Positions 1 through 5,356 of a stretch of 7,756 nt of DNA are shown one piece after another. The translations under genes were made by a program, and so were the position numbers. This stretch comes from Candidatus Neomicrothrix sp. UBA825 (GTDB lineage: Bacteria > Actinomycetota > Acidimicrobiia > Acidimicrobiales > UBA8592): NCBI GenBank assembly GCA_002295705.1, contig DBHP01000123.1:31357-39112 (forward strand), given 5' to 3'. A model generated the notes under the pieces. It did no database searches. It was not told where the DNA came from and saw only the letters and a list, made by a program, of their open reading frames with translations. Position 1 is the stretch's first letter; every line of letters begins with the position of its first letter.

Positions 1-789
1 AAGGAAAACTGCCACACCAAGTCCTGCAGATAAGATAACGGAGGTGAGGAGCTCTTCTCCTTGCAACCGGCTTGCAAATCGCTTTATCAACTGACCCAAA
101 CCAACTTCGCCTCTACCGAAGAAGAAATCACCGACTATCGCGCCAACAACTGAAAGTCCAGCAGAAATTCTCAAACCGGCGAATAAAGCTGGCAAAGCTG
201 CCGGGAACATGAGTTTCCGTAATCTCGTTACACGATTAACGTGGTGGAGTGTAAATAAATCATGCATTCCTTTTTCGGCAGATTGTAACCCGAACAAGGT
301 ATTAACAATGATCGGGAATAGGGCAATGATGATACAAACTACAACCCGCGATGTCTGCCCGGTGCCCCACCAAAATGAGATAAGAGGAACAATTGCTAAG
401 ATCGGAACCGCTTGCAACGTTACAAGGAAAGGGAACAAGGCTTTCTCCACTGATACAGCCTGACTCATCAGAACAGCTAGGAACAATCCGATTAGAATGG
501 CAAGCACTAAACCAATTCCAGCAACTTTTGTTGACGACCACAAAGATTGAAGCATCTCGGACATTCCGCCGGTACCTCCCCAATCAAGGAAACCTTCGGT
601 TAACACCTTGTCAGGCGGTCGCAACAAAAACCTTCTGTTTTCTGCCAGCATTACATAGGAAATAAAATACCAACCTCCAAGGACCAAAGCCCCAAACAGT
701 ATCGGCGGTATTATGTTGAGTGCTATTGATTTAGCTTTTCCTGGCCCAACTGATTTTGGTGCAGTAGTTTCTACAACAGTGTCAGTCAT
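1..789 (-). CDS. ABC transporter permease, SsuC/ThiX/RibX type (partial, C-terminus off the left edge)
   Basis: Inner-membrane subunit of a binding-protein-dependent importer (BPD_transp_1 family). I translated 263 codons in frame to the window edge; the stop is not seen. A hydrophilic N-terminus of about 22 residues precedes a membrane segment near 24-47. More hydrophobic segments follow near 88-108, 119-139, 148-168 and 205-222. The cytoplasmic coupling (EAA-type) loop lies at about 170-205 and ends in the family-typical FPAALPALFAGLRISAG. Its front half (LHHVNRVTRLRK) departs from the usual EAA...G form but resembles riboflavin/thiamine-precursor permeases. The ATG overlaps the ATPase stop as ATGA, so the two are translationally coupled; the GGAGGG just upstream of the ATG lies inside the ATPase gene. 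Substrate is not determinable: sulfonate, nitrate, HMP or riboflavin-like compounds are all transported by this family. The substrate-binding protein should lie beyond the left edge. Confidence 0.9.
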   Translation of the reverse strand, partial: MTDTVVETTAPKSVGPGKAKSIALNIIPPILFGALVLGGWYFISYVMLAENRRFLLRPPDKVLTEGFLDWGGTGGMSEMLQSLWSSTKVAGIGLVLAILIGLFLAVLMSQAVSVEKALFPFLVTLQAVPILAIVPLISFWWGTGQTSRVVVCIIIALFPIIVNTLFGLQSAEKGMHDLFTLHHVNRVTRLRKLMFPAALPALFAGLRISAGLSVVGAIVGDFFFGRGEVGLGQLIKRFASRLQGEELLTSVILSAGLGVAVFL

Positions 790-1532
790 GAATGCCCTCC
801 TCTTAGTTCCTTAGACACTTCTCCGGAAATTCTTGCAAATTCTGCGTCAAATCGTAAATCAGGTTTCCTCGGATAATCGAACGGTATATCAAAAGATGCA
901 ACAATCTTACCAGGTCTTGCTGACATAACTAAAACCTTAGTAGACATAAACACAGCCTCCGTGATTGAGTGTGTTATGAACAAACCGGCGAAACCCTCTT
1001 GCAAGAACAACTGTTGAGTCTCTTCGTTAAGGTGTTCTCTTGTGATTTCATCAACAGCACCAAAAGGTTCATCAAATAAGAATACTGGTGGCTTGAGAGT
1101 CAGAGTTCGTGCGAGTGATGCACGCATTTTCATTCCGCCGGATAATGATTTCGGATAATGATTCTGAAAACCTTGTAAGCCGACAAGATCAATTGAAGCT
1201 TCAGCAAGTTCACGACGCTCGGCTCTCCCCATTCCATGAAGTTCGCATAACAGTTCAACATTTCCGAGCACCGTTCTCCACGGAAGCAAAGTTGCGTCCT
1301 GAAATACATAGCCCAATCTGTCTCTGTCAACGGCTACATCACCAGCTGTCGGTTCCAAGAGCCCAGAGGCAATTTTTAGCAGGGTAGATTTACCGCAACC
1401 AGATGGCCCCACAACTGTCACAAACTCGCCTTTATCAACAGAAAAGGAAATATTCTGTAGTGTCTCAGTTCCATCAGGGAATATCATCCCAATATCATCG
1501 AAGGCTAAAGCAGCACTTCCGTTATTACCCAT
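786..1532 (-). CDS. ABC transporter ATP-binding protein, SsuB/TauB/RibX-partner type
   Basis: Cytoplasmic ATPase (248 aa) that powers the adjacent permease. Residues counted from the chosen Met: Walker A GPSGCGKST at 42-50, Q-loop FQDATLLPWR at 77-86, signature LSGGMKMR at 130-137, Walker B VFLFDEP at 150-156, D-loop AVD at 159-161, and switch His in ITHS near 188. All catalytic elements are intact and the length is normal for the family. The ATG at 1532 is preferred because AAAGGAA sits 6 bases upstream. The open frame extends to a TTG at 1574, but that start lacks a ribosome site and would add an atypical N-terminus. The stop TGA shares ATGA with the permease start, so the two form one transcription unit. 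It diverges from the 1665 gene. The C-terminal stretch (PFDYPRKPDLRFDAEF) is typical of nitrate/sulfonate/riboflavin-type ATPases rather than of drug exporters. Confidence 0.93.
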   Translation of the reverse strand: MGNNGSAALAFDDIGMIFPDGTETLQNISFSVDKGEFVTVVGPSGCGKSTLLKIASGLLEPTAGDVAVDRDRLGYVFQDATLLPWRTVLGNVELLCELHGMGRAERRELAEASIDLVGLQGFQNHYPKSLSGGMKMRASLARTLTLKPPVFLFDEPFGAVDEITREHLNEETQQLFLQEGFAGLFITHSITEAVFMSTKVLVMSARPGKIVASFDIPFDYPRKPDLRFDAEFARISGEVSKELRGGHS

Positions 1533-1544
1533 TGACGATTCCTT

Positions 1545-1561
1545 TTGAATTACGTAATCAA
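1545..1561. promoter_or_regulatory. Palindromic site in the ABC operon leader
   Basis: TTGAATTACGTAATCAA contains the perfect 10-bp palindrome ATTACGTAAT (1549-1558). Flanking TTG and CAA make it an imperfect dyad with one unpaired A. It sits directly upstream of the ATPase ribosome site, between two divergent genes, where a transcription factor could control the importer. This could also be chance in AT-rich DNA. No -35/-10 pair for the ABC operon was convincing. Confidence 0.3.
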
Positions 1562-1630
1562 CGAAACAATACAACGTCTTTTGTCGTTAAGCGAACTTAT
1601 ATGGACAGATAGAGCTATTTCTTTGATTGC

Positions 1631-1658
1631 TTGCGGCATAAGGCGCATCGTGTACGCT
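1631..1658 (+). promoter_or_regulatory. Candidate promoter giving a leaderless mRNA for the 1665 gene
   Basis: TTGCGG (1631-1636), a 16-base spacer, then TACGCT (1653-1658), which fits the relaxed -10 form TANNNT. Only six bases separate it from the ATG at 1665, so transcription would begin at or next to the start codon. This would explain why the ATG has no ribosome site. The competing reading is a GTG start at 1650 with AAGG six bases upstream. The -10 match is weak on its own. Confidence 0.3.
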
Positions 1659-1664
1659 TCTTTA

Positions 1665-1958
1665 ATGGTCATTGAGTTCCTCACGTTTACTGTCCCAATA
1701 GCAATTCAAAATCAATGGAAAGCTTTGGATGAGGCTGTGTGGACTTGTTTTTTAGAGAAGCAGAAGGGCTTTGTCCAAAAGGAATTGTGGCAGTCCCCAG
1801 AAAATCCGGAAAAGTTGCATGCAGTAATCTGGTGGAGAGATAAGGATTCATGGAAAGCAATAACTGATGAGCAGATAAGAACGGTAGATATGGGAATGGG
1901 TGATTATCTCATTGAGCCAGAAATGTGTGAGTTTGTAGTTATTACTGACTCCGAATAG
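1665..1958 (+). CDS. Small dimeric alpha/beta-barrel (ABM-like) protein, TIGR03792-type
   Basis: A 97-aa protein opening MVIEFLTFTVP, followed by a helix with DEAVWTCFLEKQKGF, then KELWQSPENPEKLHAVIWW and a SWKAI helix. This order matches the uncharacterised TIGR03792 family, which has a single ferredoxin-like domain related to antibiotic-biosynthesis monooxygenases and heme-degrading IsdG-like barrels. No catalytic residues are defined for the family, so no reaction is assigned. The ATG at 1665 starts exactly where family members usually start. The frame is open upstream to 1545, and a GTG at 1650 with AAGG in front is the rival start. It is 44 bases ahead of the LLM monooxygenase and in the same direction, so likely its operon partner, perhaps acting on the product or as an accessory oxygenase (inference). 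The C-terminus (MCEFVVITDSE) looks complete. Confidence 0.75.
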   Translation: MVIEFLTFTVPIAIQNQWKALDEAVWTCFLEKQKGFVQKELWQSPENPEKLHAVIWWRDKDSWKAITDEQIRTVDMGMGDYLIEPEMCEFVVITDSE

Positions 1959-2002
1959 GACATGTCGGTGCCCTTTGAAGTAGGATTCCTTTAGAGGATG
2001 AT

Positions 2003-3154
2003 ATGAAAACTGGCATATTTCTATTTGGTGGTGTTGAGATGGACGACGCAGGGGCTGGGCCTCCTGCGCCTACTGATAGAAGGTATGGACCGAAGGAAAT
2101 ATGGCATGCCACAGAACGGATTCTTGATATGGGCGTCCTCTCCGACAAATTAGGTTTTGACTCCTACTGGTTAACTGAACATCACTTCCAATACGAAGGG
2201 TATGAGGTTGTACCAAATGGGATGATGCTTGGGGGTATCCTTGCTGAACGAACTGAGAACATCCAAATCGGTATGATGTTCAATGTCGTCGGGCAATGGC
2301 ATCCGTTAAAACTCGCTGAAGACTTTGCGACACTGCACAATATCTCAGGCGGGCGAGGAGCATTGGGTATTGCTCGTGGGACCGTTCCGCGCGAAGCAGA
2401 GAATTTGGGCTCAAAGATAGGTTCTTATGACAATCCTGACAGCCTCGCAGCGGACGAGTTCAACAGGAAACAATTTGAAGAAGCTGTTGAAGTTATTAGA
2501 TTAGCTCTTGATAACGACACATTTAGTTTTGACGGAGATGTCTATACATTTCCTGTTCCGGGTATCCCAGACAGAGGAGGTTTCGTCCAAGACCTGACCC
2601 TCGTTCCACGTCCGCTATACCCGTATGAAATTTGGCAGGCAATTACATCACCGCCAACCCTTGAGACAGTTCCGCGAAATGGGTGGGGAGGAGTCATGTG
2701 GCTAAAGCATTTTGAGTTCATGAAACAATTTTGGGAAAAATATGCGTCAATTTATCAAGACTCGCATGGTGTAGCCTTAGCACCTGGAGAGAAAAGAACC
2801 CTTGTTCTATGCACCTGTGTTGAAGAAACAAAAGAAGCAGCGATTAAGTCGGTACGCAATGGCCATGATGAAATGTGGAAATTCCTTGGTCCATACGGCT
2901 GGAGTAAAGGGTACATGGGACCTAATGGCGGGCCTGCACAATCTGGCCTTATACCCACCCTTGAAGAGTCTATTGAGAACAAAGTCTGGTTGGTTGGAAA
3001 CGCCGATGATGTTGCAGAGCAGATTCAGTGGTATTGCGACTATCTTGGGGGAGTCGAGAATCTCGTTCTTTTCCCTGCTATGCCCGGAGACCAGTACTCC
3101 AAAGTGGAGGAGCAACTGCATCGGTTAGCCGAAGATGTTATGCCCCAGTTGTGA
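2003..3154 (+). CDS. LLM class flavin-dependent oxidoreductase (luciferase-like monooxygenase, alkanal/limonene-type branch)
   Basis: Cytoplasmic TIM-barrel flavoenzyme (383 aa). Family members use FMNH2 and O2 to insert oxygen into or cleave small organic substrates. Diagnostic segments: start strand MKTGIFLFGG; GFDSYWLTEHHF at 51-62, with the TEHH typical of FMN-dependent members; HPLKLAEDFATLHNISGGRG at 100-119, leading into the phosphate/flavin region; VPRPLYPYEIWQA at 201-213; and a late VGNADDVAEQI at 331-341 followed by GVENLVLF. The length is normal for this branch. AGAGGA (1993-1998) sits four bases before the ATG. It is the middle gene of a likely operon, with the TIGR03792-like gene before it and a flavin/quinone reductase 43 bases after it, which could supply reduced flavin. 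Substrate is unknown. It is clearly a different branch from the LLM protein at 4324. Confidence 0.92.
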   Translation: MKTGIFLFGGVEMDDAGAGPPAPTDRRYGPKEIWHATERILDMGVLSDKLGFDSYWLTEHHFQYEGYEVVPNGMMLGGILAERTENIQIGMMFNVVGQWHPLKLAEDFATLHNISGGRGALGIARGTVPREAENLGSKIGSYDNPDSLAADEFNRKQFEEAVEVIRLALDNDTFSFDGDVYTFPVPGIPDRGGFVQDLTLVPRPLYPYEIWQAITSPPTLETVPRNGWGGVMWLKHFEFMKQFWEKYASIYQDSHGVALAPGEKRTLVLCTCVEETKEAAIKSVRNGHDEMWKFLGPYGWSKGYMGPNGGPAQSGLIPTLEESIENKVWLVGNADDVAEQIQWYCDYLGGVENLVLFPAMPGDQYSKVEEQLHRLAEDVMPQL

Positions 3155-3193
3155 TAGCCCTTGCTATTTAATTTCTCATCAGGGAAAGGGCTA
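3155..3193 (+). promoter_or_regulatory. RNA hairpin sequestering the ribosome site of the following reductase
   Basis: TAGCCCTT (3155-3162), starting on the base after the monooxygenase stop, is perfectly complementary to AAGGGCTA (3186-3193). The loop is 23 bases. The 3' arm contains most of the AAAGGG ribosome site for the TTG start at 3198. There is no T-run after the stem, so it does not look like an intrinsic terminator. It would most simply lower translation of the reductase or protect the upstream message end. Confidence 0.5.
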
Positions 3194-3197
3194 AAAC

Positions 3198-3689
3198 TTG
3201 GAAGTGTTAATTCTGCAAGCCCACCCAAGCGCTAATAGTTTCAACCAAGCTATTCTCGACACAGCGCTTGTATCTCTCCAGCGAAGCGGTATCAACCCAA
3301 CTGTGATACGACTTGGCAAAGAGAAGTTGCGGGTAAATACCGCTTTGAGAAAACCGTCGGCTCTTATGCTCATATACCCAACTTGGTGGGGAGGGTACCC
3401 TGCATCTTTAATGCAATGGATAAGTGAAATGCACCAAAGTCAAAGTGACCTATTTCAAGATGTTAGAACGATTTTGTCTATCACGACGCATGGCTCAAGC
3501 AAATTCATTAACTTACTACAGGGTGAGTGGGGTAGGTCATATACAAAAAATAAAATAGCTAAGATTTGCGATAACAGTGTGCAGTTGAAATGGACTTCTC
3601 TTTACAAGATTGATAGATGCACTCACGAAGAACTAGAGAGCTATCTCACTAAAGTTAAAAGCGACGTAACGGAATTCATCGCTAGCTAA
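3198..3689 (+). CDS. NAD(P)H dehydrogenase (quinone)/flavin reductase, Flavodoxin_2 family, compact form
   Basis: A 163-aa flavodoxin-fold protein related to NQO1/MdaB/YwrO/KefF. It begins MEVLILQAHPSANSFN, with the AHP...SFN phosphate loop for FMN or FAD. It keeps the central MLIYPTWWGGYPASLMQWI at 57-75, where the WWGG is characteristic. It ends with KWTSLYKIDR and a final helix, as in the family. Members reduce quinones or free flavin with NAD(P)H. The segment between the second and third strands (about 38-55) is far shorter than usual and lacks the region that carries the S-x-E-x-R-x-x-Y pattern, so the protein falls below the common ~190 aa. The TTG start is supported by AAAGGG seven bases upstream; a GTG at 3204 is the alternative. 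It is the third gene of the operon and a plausible flavin reductase partner of the LLM enzyme. Its end overlaps the opposite gene by four bases. Confidence 0.82.
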   Translation: MEVLILQAHPSANSFNQAILDTALVSLQRSGINPTVIRLGKEKLRVNTALRKPSALMLIYPTWWGGYPASLMQWISEMHQSQSDLFQDVRTILSITTHGSSKFINLLQGEWGRSYTKNKIAKICDNSVQLKWTSLYKIDRCTHEELESYLTKVKSDVTEFIAS

Positions 3690-4240
3690 ATTTGACCACC
3701 TTTCATTAAATTGTCTCTTGCCAATGCCCCAAATGATTCAAGATCGTGAATGACTGAAATCGAAGACCTGCATCTTAAACCAGCGTTCATTCGAATAGCT
3801 CTTAATAAAGACTTACTAGGGCTTGACCTTTTCATTCTCTTTATGTTTGGCTCCGTAAGTGCAAGAAAATGGATATGTCGTAAATTATTTAGAGCGCCTT
3901 TGACCCGCCCACTTCCCGAAAAGGTGAATGAAACCCCAGGAATGAAGACACGCTCAAACCAGCTTTTTACGACAGCAGGGAAAAGGTCATTGATAAGTGG
4001 GTAGCACAGTATTAAACCTTCTGTAGTCTTCACTAACTCAGCGGACGTCTTCTGAGCAGTTGAAATTAAATTATTTTCAAGATGGTACGACTCTCGCTCG
4101 CGCTCCGACATGAAGTCGTCGAAACCTTCCTTTACTAAATTCAGAGTTGAAATCGTAACTGGCAACTGCGATAGGGACCCAGAGATAGCCTGTAACGGGA
4201 TATCTGAATCCTCAAAGCCGTTTACTATCAAAAGTCTCAT
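3686..4240 (-). CDS. Diverged NAD(P)H dehydrogenase (quinone)-like flavoprotein, Flavodoxin_2 family
   Basis: A 184-aa flavodoxin-fold protein of the same family as the 3198 gene. MRLLIVNGFEDSDIP replaces the usual AHP...SFN loop. The FMSERERESYH segment (43-53) is present and family-like. LILCYPLINDLFPAVVKSWF (76-95) and RVFIPGVSFTF (97-107) align with the third strand and following helix. The canonical WWGG is replaced by INDLF, so flavin or substrate contacts must differ. The C-terminal third (from about 134: KRMKRSSPSKSLLRAIRMNAG) is basic. It is therefore probably a flavoprotein but with uncertain oxidoreductase activity; a binding or regulatory role is possible. It is convergent with its paralog, with the stop codons overlapping (CTAGCTAA region), and divergent from the LLM gene at 4324 across 83 bases. 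No strong ribosome site precedes the ATG. Confidence 0.75.
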   Translation of the reverse strand: MRLLIVNGFEDSDIPLQAISGSLSQLPVTISTLNLVKEGFDDFMSERERESYHLENNLISTAQKTSAELVKTTEGLILCYPLINDLFPAVVKSWFERVFIPGVSFTFSGSGRVKGALNNLRHIHFLALTEPNIKRMKRSSPSKSLLRAIRMNAGLRCRSSISVIHDLESFGALARDNLMKGGQI

Positions 4241-4268
4241 TCACTAACTATTTCATACTTTGAAGATG

Positions 4269-4298
4269 TCTATAAAAATTGTTAATAACTTGTATCAA
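4269..4298 (-). promoter_or_regulatory. Candidate promoter for the 4240 reductase-like gene
   Basis: Read on the minus strand: TTGATA (4298-4293), an 18-base spacer, then TATAGA (4274-4269). This would start transcription near 4262, about 20 bases before the ATG. The -35 is five of six to consensus and the -10 is four of six. It lies in the divergent region shared with the LLM gene at 4324. Confidence 0.4.
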
Positions 4299-4317
4299 CT
4301 GATCTTGCATGTAATGT
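4290..4317 (+). promoter_or_regulatory. Candidate promoter giving a leaderless mRNA for the 4324 LLM gene
   Basis: TTGTAT (4290-4295), a 16-base spacer, then TAATGT (4312-4317), which fits TANNNT, ending six bases before the ATG at 4324. No ribosome site precedes that ATG, and an in-frame TAA at 4312-4314 rules out an earlier start. The -35 overlaps the -35 proposed for the opposite gene, so the two promoters would compete. Confidence 0.35.
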
Positions 4318-4323
4318 CAGTCC

Positions 4324-5355
4324 ATGGCACAAAGAATGGGACTCTACCTCCAAGACAAGCATGATATAAAATATGAACTCCAGATAGCGCAATATGCAGA
4401 GGAAAAAGGCTTTTCCGAGATCTGGCAGGCGGACACAAGACTGGCGCGTGACTGTATCGTTATGATGAGCGCGTTATTGACGCACACATCCCGAATAAAG
4501 ATTGGCAGCGGTGTATTGCCAATTTACACGCGTAATCCAGCGGTTATTGCTGCTTCATGGAGCACTATGTGGGAACTAGCGGGTTTAACGCCCAACGGAG
4601 AGAGCAGAGTCATGTTAGGTCTCGGGGCATGGTGGGAACCCATAGCTTCTCGAGTTGGCGCAGATCGTAGGTCGCCTTTAAAAGCGATGCGAGAAAATAT
4701 TGAGGCTATTCGAGCATTGTTCTCCATGGAGGAGGTTAGCTACGAGGGGGAATTCGTTAAATTAGACCACGTGAAGTTAGATGTTGCATACGGGTCCACT
4801 GAACCTAGGAATATACCTATATACATTGGGGCAACGGGGCCTAAGATGCTGCAATTAAGCGGAGAAATTTGCGATGGCCCAGTCCTCAATTATGTCGTGT
4901 CAACTGAGTATATAAAGGATGCTGTGGGCCAAGTTGAGATTGGTGCCCAGCGAAGTGGGAGAGAGATCTCTGCGATAGATAGGCCTGAATTGCTGGCCTG
5001 TTCTTTATCAGATGATGACCCCGAAGCTGCGATAATGATGGGGAAGTCACTTGTCGCCTACTATCTCGGTACAGAGCCACACATAATGAAAGCTTCCGGA
5101 GCTGATCCCAGCCTTGTAGACAAAGTCAAAGAGATAGTTGGTTGGCCAGCAACAGAAGAAGATTATAAGAGAGCTGCGCACTTAATACCTGATGATCTAG
5201 TCAGGAAATTGATGGCTGTTGGGACTTCAAGTGAGTGCAGGGATAAAGTTTCTGAATTCATAGAAGCAGGTGTTACGTGTCCTATTCTCTACCCGATCAT
5301 GGATGATATCGAACCGGTTGTTGAATCATTTTCGGATTGGGAAGTCGGAAAGTAA
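4324..5355 (+). CDS. LLM class oxidoreductase, methylene-H4MPT reductase (Mer)-like, F420- or FMN-dependent
   Basis: A 343-aa TIM-barrel enzyme of the luciferase-like superfamily. The early strand GFSEIWQADTR (29-39), IKIGSGVLPIYTRNPAVIA (58-76), RVMLGLGAWW (95-104), the NIPIYIGATGPKMLQLSGE segment (163-181) and the late VGTSSECRDKVSEFIEAGV (299-317) match Mer-like enzymes, many of which bind coenzyme F420. Cofactor identity cannot be settled by eye, so hydride transfer to or from F420, or FMN-dependent oxygenation, remain open. The frame starts at ATG 4324, just after an in-frame stop; Met5 at 4336 is the alternative. The TAA is followed after one base by the GTG of the amidohydrolase, so the two are one operon and probably act on the same compound. 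It is only distantly related to the LLM protein at 2003. Confidence 0.9.
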   Translation: MAQRMGLYLQDKHDIKYELQIAQYAEEKGFSEIWQADTRLARDCIVMMSALLTHTSRIKIGSGVLPIYTRNPAVIAASWSTMWELAGLTPNGESRVMLGLGAWWEPIASRVGADRRSPLKAMRENIEAIRALFSMEEVSYEGEFVKLDHVKLDVAYGSTEPRNIPIYIGATGPKMLQLSGEICDGPVLNYVVSTEYIKDAVGQVEIGAQRSGREISAIDRPELLACSLSDDDPEAAIMMGKSLVAYYLGTEPHIMKASGADPSLVDKVKEIVGWPATEEDYKRAAHLIPDDLVRKLMAVGTSSECRDKVSEFIEAGVTCPILYPIMDDIEPVVESFSDWEVGK

Positions 5356-5356
5356 C

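Noticed and set aside
302..583. Minus-strand open frame inside the permease gene
   Set aside because: It lies in another frame within a clear membrane-permease coding region and its translation has no family features.
1545..1664. Longer N-terminus for the TIGR03792-like gene, starting at TTG 1545
   Set aside because: The extra 40 residues do not fit the family, have no ribosome site, and overlap the ATPase leader. Homology begins at the Met encoded at 1665.
1959..1966. GACATGTC palindrome and a TCCT/AGGA mini-stem before the first LLM gene
   Set aside because: Eight-base and four-pair matches are expected by chance. They have no T-run and leave the ribosome site largely accessible.
2807..3121. 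Minus-strand open frame of about 104 codons opposite the first LLM gene
   Set aside because: It is the antisense of a well-supported enzyme-coding region and lacks a start context or any recognisable motif.
5270..5356. ATG start at 5270 for the amidohydrolase
   Set aside because: It would overlap the LLM gene by 86 bases and add 29 residues unlike the family. The GTG at 5357 has a ribosome site and normal spacing.
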